NCBI GenBank assembly: GCA_949710005.1
Contig: OX453272.1
Coordinates: 42,954,157-43,018,156 of the forward strand
Origin: Ricordea florida
Taxonomy: Eukaryota > Cnidaria > Anthozoa > Corallimorpharia > Ricordeidae
DNA: 64,000 nucleotides
Direction: 5' to 3'
The position numbers and the translations under genes were made by a program. Each line of letters begins with the position of its first letter. Positions within the stretch are counted from its first letter, which is position 1. The notes under the pieces were generated by a model. It had not been told where the DNA came from and did not search any database. It was given only the letters and a program-made list of their open reading frames with translations. Positions 1-11,444 of this stretch are shown piece after piece.

Positions 1-307
1 GGTGACAATATTTTTTGTTTTGCCACAGAAAATGACATTCTGTTTTTTACATCCTTAATATCCTGTCAAGACTGTTCAAATATTGGCACACAATTGAAAA
101 CGAATCACGACATCTCGTCAAATCATTATTTACATTCTTGAATGATTTGTGGACGGATTTTAAAAGCAGCGGTAATTTGATTGTCAAATTTGGGACTCCA
201 AGCTTGAAACCAACATGACGAAACTAAAATATGTTTTCTTACTAGAGGAGGATTCTGGAAAGTTTGTCTTCCGTACCTCCAAAATCATAATATATTCGTG
301 AAACAAG

Positions 308-396
308 GTAATTTGTACCACCGTAAGGTAAGGTAAGGGGTGCTGACGTTTCGAGCGTTAGCCCTTCGTCAGAGCAAATGACAAACAAATCCGAGT
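308..396 (-). repeat. Dispersed repeat with hammerhead-ribozyme-like core (copy 1)
   Basis: Read on the minus strand, 375-341 contains CTGACGA, then GGGC-TAAC-GCTC that can fold as a short stem II, then GAAAC followed at once by GTC. These are the conserved elements of a hammerhead core (CUGANGA, GAAA and an NUH cleavage triplet). The flanks include ACCACCGTAAGG, which also flanks the copies near 9950 and 13655. Short-stem hammerheads are known from Penelope-like retroelements and retrozymes of cnidarians. This is the best-preserved copy in the window. Activity is not shown. Confidence 0.6.
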
Positions 397-1578
397 TCTC
401 TTAATAGGATTTGAACCAACGATCTTTTGATTACTTTTTCGCTTTTATTTTAGTAATTTGTTAAGATGCAGTTGACAGCCATGAATGCAGTTTATTCATG
501 AAACAAATTTTGCATCGAATTCACGAAAAGGTTTATTTTAACATCTGTCTGTGCCACACATAAGCTGGTGGCGATATGTCATGAATTTAAAAAATTGAGG
601 TGACATGGAAAAGCTAACTATTTTATACCTTACCTTCCTGGATCTAAAATCGTAGCTACTTTTGGTAGTCGTTCTGTATGGACTTAGACTTGACTTAACC
701 AGTATCGGTAACAATTTGTTTGATTTAGTATTACCATTCACTTACTAATTTCTTTATGTCAAGCGAACGCACTAAGATTTAAGGCCAGGTGCAAACGTCG
801 AACTTCACATGTGTCAAACTAATAAAAATGAAAAAAATGTATTGTTTTCCCTCATTTTCATTACATTCGGCACATTTAAAGTTCGACCTTTGAACCGGGG
901 CTAAGAGAAACAAGACGACTCTTCATTTACCACTCATGGAGTTCTCAATTCGTAGCCACGATAATAAAATGGTTGTAGGGGAATGACATTGTCCTGGTCA
1001 AAGTGAAACGAACTGTGAAAAATCAGGAAGCAAGAAATCCTGATTTAATTATGACCTGACCAGTACTAATGACCCACAACACGGAGGTCGGTCTGTTATC
1101 AGATTTCCTTCGTCGTCCCATCTTAGTGGCTGGACAGGTCACCTGACTGATAACGTTATTGTCTTTTTTGATGATTAAGTGTCAGTCATGCTTGTGACAG
1201 ACAACATGTTGACCTTAAAAACTTGTAAAATGTTAAAATGACAAAATGATTGTTCCTTTCTTTGGGGGCCAAGGCATGAAAACGTGCAATAAGGCGGTTC
1301 GAAGGTACATATATTTGGGTTGTTTTGGCGAATCCTTTCTCGCTTTCGTCCGTGGTGGCCATTTTTTCGTTTTTGTAATGCCGGATATTGCTGATCTATC
1401 TAGTTCACAAGAAACGCTGGCCTCAATATAGTCTTCTAGTTATGCTTTTGTACTGTGTTGTGAAGCTTGAGACACAAAACGAGTTGCTAGGGGAAAATCT
1501 TAGTCCTTGGACAATAAAAGCAATACGAAGGATTTGCAATGGTCACGAAATTAACGCTTTTCATGCCAATTGAAATAA

Positions 1579-1802
1579 TTCTTTAACCGTTTGTGCCCGC
1601 AAGAGTGACTTTTATAATGAGATTTTACTCTGGCTAACGTCAGACGATTTTACTAGTCACAGGGAGACCCCTCGGGAGACAAAGGGTTAAATCTATCTCC
1701 TTAACCCTTTGTGCCCCAAGAGCTACTTAATACATTTTACTCTGGCTAACGCCAGACGATTTTCCTCATCACAGGGAGACCCCTAGGGGCACAAACGGTG
1801 AA
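1579..1802. repeat. Two-copy diverged tandem repeat
   Basis: Two roughly 110-bp units (about 1579-1692 and 1702-1802) share, in order, a TTTGTGCCC box, an AAGAG box, TTTTACTCTGGCTAACG, CAGACGATTTT and CACAGGGAGACCCCT. The copies differ by substitutions and small indels. No coding potential is visible. It is probably a fragment of a dispersed host repeat. Confidence 0.6.
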
Positions 1803-2252
1803 GCCTGGACAAGAGGGCTAATAGAAAGACGCACTCGCTGAGCGAAGTTGAATAAACCTATTTTAAAGAAACTAAAACGGCCTTTGCAGCACTATATATG
1901 CTTCAATTGCTACAGTTATGGTGCGCCAAGGACAAAAATAAGTTGTTATCTTTGTCCTATAGGCTTTGTTTTCTTAGGCAAATTGTTGTGCCTTAAACTA
2001 TTAATGCTTGCCTGAGTTCGACCCAATATTGCAGCCTAAAACAATTGTTTTGTTTAGGCCAAGTAACCGCGTTTTAATTTCTCTGCCTTTGAAATAGTTT
2101 TCACAACATTCGCGTAGAATGGGAAATCTCAGAAAAAAACAGCAGGTCTTAGCGTTTTGTCTGAAAAGGGTATAATTAGTCGTAACTTTGTCGTATTCGT
2201 TGTGTAACTTCTGCCGCGTGTGATAATTTAGACTGCCACAGCAGTGATAGTA

Positions 2253-2605
2253 GGGACTTTTAGATTCTAGGACGAGAACGACTACGAATACAAAATTTTC
2301 TCATAGAATATCATTGAGCACGCGGAGACCAGCGTTATAATTTTGGCGGGAAAAACGTGATACCGTCGTCATTTTAGTGCGAGGTTTTGCAAAAAATGTC
2401 GTCGTGCAAAACAGTAGTTTTGGCATTTTTCGATCAGGAAAAGGCTTAGTTACCAGCAATGCAATAAGAATAACTGAGCAACCTATGCTGCTAACAAAGA
2501 GAAATATTAATCGTCCGAGCTATAAATTCTCTAAGTATTTTAGCTAAAAATGAGCAGTCAAATATCGTACTCGTTCTCGTTCCCGTCCTAGATTCTAAAG
2601 GTCCC
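2253..2605. mobile_element. MITE-like element with terminal inverted repeats and 5-bp direct flanks
   Basis: The left end GGGACTTTTAGATTCTAGGA is matched in inverted orientation by the right end (TCCTAGATTCTAAAGGTCCC, with small differences). The inverted similarity continues inward through a GACGAGAACGA-type segment. TAGTA occurs directly outside both ends (2248-2252 and 2606-2610), consistent with a target duplication. About 353 bp long with no ORF, so non-autonomous. Superfamily not assigned. Confidence 0.6.
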
Positions 2606-2610
2606 TAGTA

Positions 2611-4239
2611 TCTGATTATAATCATGACTAGCTGATTCATGATATGACAGACCATGGGCCAAAGTTAAAACCCATATTCAAATCTTAGCTTTTAGGTAAA
2701 CCATTTTCTGGGAATACTCCCTAGTATCGTATCCTCTTTGATTTCAAGCTATAATGCGTTTTGGACGAGCCATTTATTATCAACCTTATGTTCAGTCCAT
2801 GTGCAATATATTTTGTTGAAAAGGTGCAATGCCAAATACACAGATAAAGATGAAGTGACCCAGGAAACCTTAATATACAGATCTAGCCAATGAACAGAGA
2901 AATCCTGTGTGGCAAAACAGAAAATAGATGAAACAATACGAAAAATAAAAAATGAAAGAATAACGAACAAATTGTTATGGCTGTTTCTGCAAAACTTTAT
3001 TTGCATTGCATTGATAATGGATACTGTTCGAACTTGATTACAAAATGATACAGTATTTTTACCACCTGGCAACCAAATAGTCAAGCTCTTCAAAAATGAA
3101 AGTGCAAAGAAAAGATTTTGATCTCTAGGGACTCGCAAGCTAATATTACGAGCTCAATTTCTTAAAAATAATAAAGTAAAGATTTAAAAGACCGATTAAT
3201 TTACCCGCCATCTTCTGCGACACAATGTTCAAATGTAAGTGTGGTTCGTTTCTTATATCTATGTAGAACAACTAAATTTACCTAGACAATTTATTGCTTT
3301 GCCGTGACGTATTTTATCAGCATTCAAAACGCAAAAGTTAGCGAAAGCCTTATTGACAAAACCATCCGCATTATTTCTTGTTAAAGACCGGTAGGCATGT
3401 CTGAAGATGTTCTAATTTTTTTATCAGCTGATCTAGTGGAATTTGCATGCTAAATAATTTTTTTATCGGAAGGTTATCAGTTCGTTTCTTTTCTCGTAAT
3501 TTCTGTAAAAAAAGAAACATTTGCACCTGTTCCTAGATACTGGAAAGAAAATTAACGGGTATATAAATACTTGAGTAACAGCATAATCTTAAAGATACTA
3601 TTCTTGGCAGAGCTTTCTGAAACAATGGCAGTGAAAATTTGACTTCAGTAATAGTCGCGCACTTTCAAGCAAATACGATTTAGCCAAAAAAAGGAACAAA
3701 TTGGACATATCCATCTCGTGTCTTTTTAGCATTTTTTTAGGGCTAAAACATGCACATTTCCTTTCAATCGCGCGAAGGTCAAATCTTAAATTAGCCAAGA
3801 AAGAGGTTTTTCAATCGCATTGACAAAGTAGCTTCTACTACCGTAACATAAAGGTGAAGCTAACGTTTCGAACGTTAGCCCTTCGTCAGAGCTCAAAACA
3901 TCGGCTTCCCATCAATCTTATGATGATGAAACATGATCAACTAGTTTGATTAACCATTTTGTGTGTCACGATTTCACCACCGACGCAACACCAGTTTCTG
4001 TAGAAACTCTTTTATACTTGCTAACGATTCTCTCTTGCCTCCCTCAGTGCTCACTGCCTTTGGTTTTTTACTGTGTATCTCCAACCTGTTCTCAACAGTA
4101 CCGGGTACGTTATGTACAATAGTATCGTAACTACTGCGAGCGTGTGAACAACATTTTTCGCGTTATCCAAATTCTTGCCGCACTGCTCAAACAACAGGGA
4201 GCTTAAGCAAAACACGTACGACAACTACGTCGACTCGCC
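2611..4239. other. Intergenic host DNA, no gene recognised
   Basis: The only open frames (for example a 129-codon minus frame at 2749-3138) have no domain, no recognisable splice context and no repetition elsewhere. I treat them as chance frames. One degraded hammerhead-like repeat lies at 3859-3892. Confidence 0.5.
3859..3892 (-). repeat. Hammerhead-ribozyme-like repeat (copy 2)
   Basis: The minus strand reads CTGACGA, GGGC-TAAC-GTTC, GAAAC, then GTTAGC. The hammerhead core boxes are preserved; the cleavage triplet would be GUU, which still fits NUH. Stem I can form between GCT before the CTGACGA box and AGC after the triplet. It is an inferred relic of a Penelope-like or retrozyme repeat. 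Confidence 0.5.
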
Positions 4240-4450
4240 GGAACGGCGCTAAGCACTAGACCTTATTCGCTTGTGCATTTTTATTTTCCCAATACAGATC
4301 ATGTGATGATACTCAGGAGATTTCGTCCTATGTCTTGTTCATTAAAAAGAGTGCAGGCATACATATTCATGCTTGCATGCACTCTTTTTAAGTCTTTTTG
4401 ATCTGTATTGTGAAAACAAAATGTAAAAGCGAATAGTCTATAGCGCTAAT
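4240..4450. mobile_element. Fold-back element
   Basis: Left and right halves are inverted copies: an AGCGAATA/TATTCGCT-type outer segment, AATACAGATCA against TGATCTGTATT in the middle, and a central near-perfect stem (about 4343-4391) in which AAAAAGAGTGCA pairs with TGCACTCTTTTT across a short loop. No ORF. Probably a non-autonomous DNA transposon. Confidence 0.55.
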
Positions 4451-4523
4451 GATTGACATATTGAAACTGCTCGTACAGTATACAGTCAGGTAGGTTTCTT
4501 TGCCGTCCTCTGCAAAACAACAG

Positions 4524-4674
4524 GAAAGATTTTCGCACAAGTCCCTACTTCATTATGCATGCTTAGCTGTATTGTCAGGTGTAATGCACGTGCAAATATT
4601 TCTTGTGTTCGAAGAACGAAATAGTATAGTTACAGAATGCATAATGAAGTACGGACCTGTGCGGAAATCTTACC
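4524..4674. mobile_element. Second fold-back element
   Basis: GGAAAGATTTTCGCACA at the left is matched in inverted orientation by TGTGCGGAAATCTTACC at the right. CTTCATTATGCAT pairs with ATGCATAATGAAG further in. The spacer is about 75 bp. It lies only about 75 bp from the preceding fold-back and shows no coding capacity. Confidence 0.5.
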
Positions 4675-5385
4675 AAACAACAACTTAAAAAGACCTTTTC
4701 TGAATGAACAACACCAAAGCTTGTAAAATTCGAAAATGAATCCTTTAAAGGAGAATGGAAAGGAAATGAACCAAGCCCGCTGCCTGCAGTGCTGAAGCAA
4801 AGCAATTTAATTTTTTAATCGATGTTGACCTCGGACTCGCCGCCATGTTTGCCTTCTAGTTTCTGCAACTTGGCTTTACGCAAGCTAAGCGATCAAATTG
4901 AGAAATATTGCACTTAATTAAGTTATATTTCTTTACGCCCCGTTACACGTATAAGACAGATCAATAAAGCAAGTTTTAGCATGATAAATTTAATCAAAAC
5001 ATCATCACTTAAATAATTGTTAGTGATCTGGTTCATTCTGGATTTTTCTTGATTTCTCAGACAAGTTTGTTCTATGCGTTTAGAAAGGATTCAACCGTAT
5101 CCCTCACATTAACTGTCATTCCATCAATTTTCCGGTACAGAACAATATAACAACAGGAGTGGAATTATGAGATGTAATACATCAAGCACGAGACACAGTG
5201 CTTCATCACTCGGATTTTATCGACTGCTATGGCATACTTTTTAGCACAATTTAAAAACATGAGCTTTTTTTCTGAGCTGACTGACGATCTAAAGTGGTTT
5301 CATGGCCGTGAAGGCATAATATGCTTTTTTCACGAGCACTATTGACCAAAGCCTATTCCTCACATACCAATCACCGACAAGATTT

Positions 5386-5517
5386 GGCTCCTACTCCGTG
5401 TACCGACACAGATGACGTAAAACAAAGACAGACAATAAAAAAGTTGTTACTGAATAATTTACACACAACGGTGAAACAATGCATATGTGACCTGTTCCGG
5501 TACACAGAGTAGGAGCC
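5386..5517. repeat. Short inverted repeat pair
   Basis: GGCTCCTACTCCGTGTACCG (from about 5386) is matched inverted by CGGTACACAGAGTAGGAGCC (ending about 5516). The pair encloses about 90 bp of AT-rich sequence. It may be a small MITE; no target duplication was identified. Confidence 0.45.
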
Positions 5518-5744
5518 CAAGATTTTATATGCAACTGACAAAGGAAGTTCCACAATTAGGTCTGTGTCAAACTAAGAACTGGGTTAAGAGAGGCTGCCGA
5601 AAGGATGTCGCCAGAGAAATGGTTCTACTTTTCAGCGACCGCAACCCAGCCTCAACTGTTAAAGTCGACTGGACTCACTGGAAAGCCTATCTTAAAAAGT
5701 AAGTAAAGGCTAGTCTTTTCATAATCTGCCTTGAGGATTTCTCT

Positions 5745-6530
5745 ATATATGTAGTAAATAAAACTGTAGGAGCGATCTGTGCTCATAGTTCTTTAAAAAA
5801 ATGTTTAAAGCAGATCTAAAAAAGTAAAATTGTCTCTAAATTTTCTACCGCCTTCTGCAGTCTTCTTCAGAGAATGATGATTTCGCGCGATTCACAGAAT
5901 TTTAATACGCTGAGGTGTTATTGTTCGTTGCCCCCTAGGGAGAAAGTGACGCGTAAGCCCTAGGGAAGGGTGCTCTTTCATTTACGAAGTTTTAGTCTAA
6001 GAAAGAATGCAAGGATTCCAGAAACAGTCTTTGTTCTTGCTGCTCACTCCTGTTTCAAGAATGTTGGCATAACTAGGAGGTATATCGTGGCCGGATTCCG
6101 CATGCTGTTTAATTGCGGAATTGGCATTTCCATTGGTTCCGGGCTTGTGTTCAGCCCCCCGAGATTTCCAATTTCTTCTGCTTTCCCCGACATACGTGAA
6201 AGAACATGTCCTACAGGTCACTTTGTACACAATGCCTTTTAATTGCTCTTTTGTCAGCCGGTCCTAGGGCGTTTTGAAAACATTTCCCAAAGTTTGTATT
6301 GGTTTGAACGGCCGTCCTGCTGTTTTCGCTGCTCAAAACGCGTCGAACACGTTCCGACACTCCTTTCACATACGGAACGAACAATAACGCCCCCAGCGTA
6401 TTTTAAAAAATTCTGCAAATCGCGCGAAATCATCATTCTCTTAAGACCGCAGAAGGCGGTCGAAAATTAAGAGACAATTTTACTTTTTTAGATCTGTTTT
6501 AAACATGTTTTAAAGAAATATATGTAGTAA
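5745..6530. mobile_element. Fold-back element enclosing a Penelope-like fragment
   Basis: Arms of about 135 bp (about 5791-5928 and 6378-6517) are inverted copies at roughly 85 percent identity by eye, sharing AAGTAAAATTGTCTCT, CCGCCTTCTGC and AGAATGATGATTTCGCGCG. ATATATGTAGTAA occurs directly outside both arms (5745-5757 and 6518-6530), like a 13-bp target duplication. The interior encodes, on the minus strand, a piece of a GIY-YIG domain typical of Penelope-like retroelements, which often carry repeated or inverted terminal copies. Confidence 0.6.
5997..6230 (-). pseudogene. Penelope-like element GIY-YIG endonuclease fragment
   Basis: The 77-codon frame holds the pattern Y-K-V-T-C-x2-C-x3-Y-V-G-E-S-x-R-N-W-x-S-R-x2-E-H-K near its start, then a Q-H-x4-GHD segment. 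Cys-x2-Cys followed by YIGE-like residues and R...EHK is the signature of the C-terminal GIY-YIG nuclease of Penelope-like retroelements, which nicks target DNA. Only this nuclease portion is present, with no reverse transcriptase nearby, so it is a dead fragment inside a fold-back. The family is fairly certain; an intact element is not present here. Confidence 0.65.
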
Positions 6531-6869
6531 TTGAAAAGTGAGAGTTCACCATGCTAATCGGCGGGGCACACATCAAATTATTCCAAACAGTACAGTAAGT
6601 GGAAATTGATTGCAAAAAGGTGAACTTTATTGTAGAAATTTGAAATTAAATTTTTGTACCTATATTATCACCAAGTAATCAAGAGAGCATGTGGTCAATC
6701 AAATCCCAGTTGTGGTGCAATTTGGAATAAATGGAAACTCTTAAATTTTCAAAAAGAATAAATTGCACTCACCTTACGAGCACGTGCAATGTTTTTAGTA
6801 TTTAAAGACTCTACTCGTACTTACGTATTTCAAATTGCACTCGAAAACATTGCATTTACTCCAAATATA

Positions 6870-7027
6870 CCTTATTGACCAAGCGTGAGGTCAAGATGGC
6901 TTCATATTAGCAAAGATCTTTTTTGTATTTTTACTGACCGAGACGTTGTCAAGGTAATAAGAACACAAAATACAATTAACGAGGCCAATGTCCAGCCATC
7001 TTGACCGAACAAGCTTGGTTAATAAGG
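6870..7027. mobile_element. Short MITE with terminal inverted repeats
   Basis: The left end CCTTATTGACCAAGC and the right end GCTTGGTTAATAAGG are inverted copies. The next segments, GGTCAAGATGGC and GCCATCTTGACC-like sequence, also pair. The element is about 158 bp and non-coding. A CCATCTTGACCTCACGCTAG stretch near 12477-12496 resembles its right half and may be a degraded relative. Confidence 0.6.
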
Positions 7028-7631
7028 GATTTAATATATGGCCATTTTGTTTCGTTATGTCTTGCGGGATAACGTAGGAAATACCCAGTGGGCAAGGGTA
7101 GCCAATCAGAACTTAGAATTTGACTCATCTTGCCCGCTCGTGAAACCTGTAGTATAATAGAATTACATATATCACTACAGTCAAACGCAACATTGAAGTG
7201 GAAGCTACTGCTACAATAACCAGCAACATTACGGATATCATTATGATTTCCTTTTAATTTCTGAGGCTACAGTGTATTTGGAAGAACAAAACCGTTATTT
7301 TAACTATTAAAATGTTATAAACATTACAGAACATTTTCGAATTCCAATTGCTTTTATACCGATTACTATACAGTCGACTCCCGATAACTCAAGCCTTTTA
7401 AACACAGCTTTGGGAAAGCGCGCCATGATTGGCTAATACACGCGATCCATTTGCCTATGGGTTGCATGCTGACGTCAGATTGTGAAGTTATGAAGAAATT
7501 ATGTTATAATAGAAATGGTAAACGCAGCAGCTGTGCAACCATCGTGTTAAACGCACTTGGGAGGTTTGTTGAGTACGAAAGAAGCATATAAGAGATGCTC
7601 GAGACGCAGCACGTTAACCATTTGATCATGT

Positions 7632-8065
7632 ATCGGTTACTATATAGTCGACTCCCAATAACTCCAAATTTTAAAATAAATTGAAAAAAGTTCGAGATAT
7701 CGGAAGTAAGGAATTAAGCGATGCAAAGTGTACCCTAAACCAGCGCAACCTGAATTGAACAAATACGTTAAATTAAACGACTGTTTAGTGTAATGCAAAA
7801 AGGACAAAGATTACACAACTGCTTGGAAATAAATCCAATATTTTGGGGTACAGTCACTGTTTGTTTTCACTTGTCGCGCGTTGACAGCCGCACATTTCGA
7901 GGTATCGAGGATAAGATTATATATATCATGAAAAAAATGATCTGAAGAGAATCGAGGGATCGAAGGTAAAATTACAATAAATATGTATGAAGGAAATCCA
8001 GGGGAATTCCACTTAAGCGCGAGTTAGCAGGAGGTTCAATTTACCTACTGAGTCGACTGCATTGA
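7632..8065. mobile_element. Degraded Tigger/pogo-like terminal-repeat element (tentative)
   Basis: TATAGTCGACTCCCAATAAC at the left and GAGTCGACTGCAT at the right are inverted relatives. A second left-end copy, ACAGTCGACTCCCGATAACT, sits at about 7370-7391. Internal sequences of GTTCGAGATATCGG and GAGGGATCGAAGG type recur in partly inverted form. No transposase frame remains. The superfamily is a guess from the TIR style. Confidence 0.35.
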
Positions 8066-8235
8066 TAAGGACGCTCACGGAAAGAGTTCGAAATAGAGAC
8101 AACCACACGAAACTAAAGTCTTTGCGTTCTCAAGCTCTTACATGCAGTAAAAAGAAATTGAAAGACCCGAGGAAAGAGAATGAAAACCCATAGAGTTCCA
8201 AGATCTTGTTATTTTTCGTCAAGTTAGGAGCATTT

Positions 8236-8359
8236 TTTTTTTCAGTTTGGCATGTCGATGCGCTGCAGAGGCGATACGTCAGAATTTACAGTTTTTCGCT
8301 TTACAATTCTACGGCGAATGCTGGGCCAAGAACGGATCAGTGGAGGAACTATCTCCAAG
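8236..8359 (+). CDS. Possible host exon upstream of the vWA gene (weak)
   Basis: A good acceptor (T-rich tract then TTTTCAG) precedes an open stretch ending at the donor AAG/GTAACT. The encoded peptide begins W-H-V-D-A-L-Q and is plausibly coding. However, it ends in phase 1, while the next exon I can support (9418) needs a phase-2 predecessor. It therefore either joins another exon, belongs to another gene, or is not an exon. Confidence 0.2.
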
Positions 8360-9417
8360 GTAACTATCTTGAAATGACTGATAAAAAGCTAAGTCGCTTC
8401 TGAAAGAAAGTAAGTTTAACATATTCTCAAAAATTTTTGGCCTGCTACGTAGCTGAAATTTTAAATTAAATACAAGTGATAATTTGCCTTACAAAATCAA
8501 GTATTTAATCTAGAATTTGCGACAAAACCGCTATCACTTAGCATTAAATGAGGCTTCGTTACAGGGATGAAATTTGCCGGAGTGAAATTATGAGAAGAAA
8601 TTGACAAGAAATTGAAACTTAGGGGGAATAAGTCTTAGGTTTGAAAGATTTTCAAACTAACTTTGTTATAGTTAAAAAGTCCTAATAGGTTGGAAAATCA
8701 TCTGTGTTGAAAAAGAACAACAACATTTTCATGCAAGGCCTGCGGAATCAAGAGTATTTGAATTTGAAAGTAGGCTATAAAAAGATTTACGCTTGATGGG
8801 AAATTCATTTTGCCGCGGAGGCATGAATGCTTTAAGCTCAAGGTGATACTACTATAAAGTTCCGAGAGCAACGACCGTCCTTACTTTCAGATTTAACAGC
8901 CTTTTGACATAGCTACTTTAGTTTTGGAGGGTCGCTATTTTCGGCCGGCCTCCCAACTTCTGGGTAGCTAGAACGTGTAGCGTACATAGATTCTGTTCAG
9001 TTGTCAGATGTGAGCATTATGCATATGAAAGCGCCTGGTTTGATCTATCATATATAAAAAATTTAGTATAGTTTAAGAGTTATGCATTTTCCTTTAAATA
9101 GGAATGTCAATGATCATTGTAATCCTTAAAAATGTATACCTTTGATCAGTTTGGTATAGCTTGTTATATCTAACATAACATCCGTTATATATTTCTTGCT
9201 AAAGGAAATGACTTTTGTGGTCACTATTTTCGGAGGGTCGTTATTTTCGGGGGTCGTTTCTTTTACAATTTTTACAATACTAAGCTACTTCCAATAGGGT
9301 TCACTATTGTTGCTTCATATAAAATCCTCAGGATTCAACAGTAGATTAATACTTGATGAATGTCCACATGTATACACAGACATAAAACAAAAAAAAAAAT
9401 CGAACGCTGTTTCTCAG

Positions 9418-9578
9418 GTATCCTGTGGACACAAAGGGAAGGTGTGTTGGTGAATCCTTCAAGCCTTGTAAAAATGAGAAGACTAATTCTCTGTGCGTAG
9501 GCCGTGCATTCAGGGCTTACTTCTACACACTGAAGAAAAGTACCGTTCCATATACCCACATGGGTGGAGTGGGCTATG
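9418..9578 (+). CDS. Exon of host vWA-domain gene (Cys-containing segment before the vWA)
   Basis: Flanked by acceptor TTCTCAG and donor G/GTATGT, this exon enters needing one base and ends in phase 1. That phase joins exactly to the vWA exon at 12932, giving the junction G-Y-G-C-Q-R-A. It encodes about 53 residues with three cysteines and many basic and aromatic residues, and no domain I recognise. An extracellular Cys-containing linker or small domain ahead of the vWA is the natural reading. The true 5' end of the gene is not resolved. Confidence 0.55.
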
Positions 9579-9944
9579 GTATGTATTATACTATAAACAA
9601 AATCACATTTTATCGGGAGCCCGTCCCTAGGAGTGTTCCTCTCCTTTGTGTTCTTGATTGAGCGTTTTGACAGACCTCGCTATTTTTAGAAAAGCGAAGT
9701 TATGGTTCTTTTTTTTTCGCCGAGTCGCACTTAGTAATATAGCTGGCAAGTAAGCTGTACGCATATTTCATTTTCCCCTAGTCCCTTTGTACAGGCCATT
9801 ACTCGGTAGTACCATCAGTTTCCAATCCCATAACGCCCTTTCAGTAATTGTGCAAATCATCCTGGCACCCTGCAAGGAGGTTGGCACTCTTCATAGAGGT
9901 TGGTTGGTTTTCAAAACACAAGAAATTGGGATAATCAATTAAGT

Positions 9945-10024
9945 TGATAAAGTAATTTGTACCACCGTAAGGTAAAAGGAGGTGCTGACGCTTCGAGCGT
10001 TAGCCGTTCGTCAGAGCGAATGAG
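9945..10024 (-). repeat. Hammerhead-ribozyme-like repeat (copy 3, degraded)
   Basis: On the minus strand from 10017 it reads CTGACGA, CGGC-TAAC-GCTC, GAAGC, GTCAGC. The GAAA box is mutated to GAAG, so this copy should be inactive if the family is a ribozyme. It shares the ACCACCGTAAGG flank and a GATAAAGTAATTTGT border with other copies. Confidence 0.5.
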
Positions 10025-10765
10025 AGGATTATGGGTTATTGCAATTTACATAGAGAGATCTGGAGCTATGCTATTTGTAGCGGCATCACCTCCGGTGTCG
10101 GAGAGATCCGTGAAACTAAGAAAAACTAAGCGACTCACAGGTTCCACAAGGCTGGAGTTTATTGTGCCAACTAATACAGCGATCCCGTTGCAGGACGTAT
10201 TGGGGCGAACGCTCTAGTTGGTTCTGAGTTCAACAGCAATAAAGCTTGAAAAGGTTACCCGTCGAATTTCTGTGAGCCTTAGAGAAAACTACGCACGTGT
10301 AGCGGTATTTAAGCTAAGGTCACGTGATAGCTGGCGGAAAATCATTGTGACATAAAATGCGGTTACAATAAAGAAAATAGTTAAAAATACAACAAGACTA
10401 AACTAAGGCACACGGGTGCCGTTACACTATTGGTAGAGCCATAGCAGCGTGTGAACGAGTGTAAATTAATTAAATGAATGAAAAACGTTCGTTGATACCG
10501 TGGGGATTAAGAGAACCAAGTTGGAAGATAAATCTTTGCTCTAGGTTTTTGACGGCTTTCCACCCTGATGCAGGGAAAGTCAGCATGGCTTTCTGTCTGG
10601 TTGGAAGGCTGGTGTTCAAAACACTTGCAAGAAAGCTACCCCGACCTAACCAATCCTTAACAATAATTTGAAGCAGTATTACAAAACTATGGAAGCATTC
10701 ATTTTACATTGATTTCATTTCTTTATCATCTACGGGTACAGTACGAACTCACAAATGCTCAGCTC

Positions 10766-10895
10766 CCGGTTGGCTGGATAGCTCAGTTGGTTAGAGCGTT
10801 GCACCGACATCGCGAGGTCATGGGATCGAAACCTGTTCAAACCTGAATTTTTTCAGTTCTTATATTGGCAACTGACTATGTTGCTGACATAACTC
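10766..10895 (+). mobile_element. tRNA-derived SINE fragment
   Basis: The sequence contains an A-box-like region (TAGCTCAGTTGGTTAGAG) and a B-box-like region (GGGATCGAAACC) spaced as in a tRNA, then CCTGAATTTTTTCAG, which can form a small hairpin. The anticodon arm does not fold cleanly and there is a non-tRNA tail, so this is a SINE head rather than a functional tRNA gene. Confidence 0.6.
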
Positions 10896-10983
10896 AGAGG
10901 ATCTTTCATTTGTTATAATATTTTTCTACCACAGTGCACATGTACGAAATCCTCATAAATGTATTTACATTCATTGTCATGGA

Positions 10984-11444
10984 AGCTGTTAGCTCAGTTG
11001 GTAGAGCACTGGACTCTCGTGCGGGAGGTCGTGAGTTCAAACCTCGGCCGGACCAACACTCAGAGTCTTAAAATAACTGAGGAGAAAGTGCTGTCCTTGT
11101 CATGTTATCTGCAAATGGTTAGACTTTCTAGTCTTCTCGGATAAGGACGATAAACCGTAGGTCCCGTCTCACAACACTGGATACTGATAATCTGTGGGAC
11201 GTAAAAGAACCCATGGCACAGTTCGAAAAGAGTAGGGAGTGTTCCCGGTGTCATGGTCTAGCTGACTCGTGCCGTCATTGGTCTGGGTTGGTGGGGTGAG
11301 ATCATTCATGGACTGAGGTGGCAGCCAGAGGCGCCTTCTATATGCTGATGTCCGATCTCACCCTCTGGTTCCTCCGCAATTCAGCTACTAGCTGCAAGTG
11401 AGGAAAGTGGCACCTTTACCTACCCTTTACCTACCTACCTTATG
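10984..11444 (+). mobile_element. tRNA-derived SINE, full-length copy
   Basis: It begins with a tRNA-like head (TTAGCTCAGTTGGTAGAGC A box; GTGAGTTCAAACCTC B box) and continues into a non-tRNA body containing TAGTCTTCTCGGATAAGGA and GTAGGTCCCGTCTCACAAC. It ends in an ACCT-rich simple repeat (about 11416-11444). A second copy of head and body lies in opposite orientation at about 58896-59168, showing that it is a dispersed family. Confidence 0.75.

Larger units (their letters stand above)
1..2252. other. Intergenic host DNA, no gene recognised
   Basis: No ORF here has convincing protein character; the short open frames are ordinary chance frames in AT-rich DNA. The stretch holds a hammerhead-like repeat (341-375) and a diverged direct repeat pair (about 1579-1802), described separately. 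I see nothing else. Confidence 0.6.

Noticed and set aside
2749..3138. 129-codon minus frame near the left end
   Set aside because: No domain, no homologous exon pattern, and composition typical of AT-rich noncoding DNA.
10778..10841. tRNA gene
   Set aside because: A and B boxes are present, but the anticodon arm and acceptor stem do not pair well and a SINE tail follows. Treated as a SINE head. The same applies to 10984-11060 and 59090-59168.
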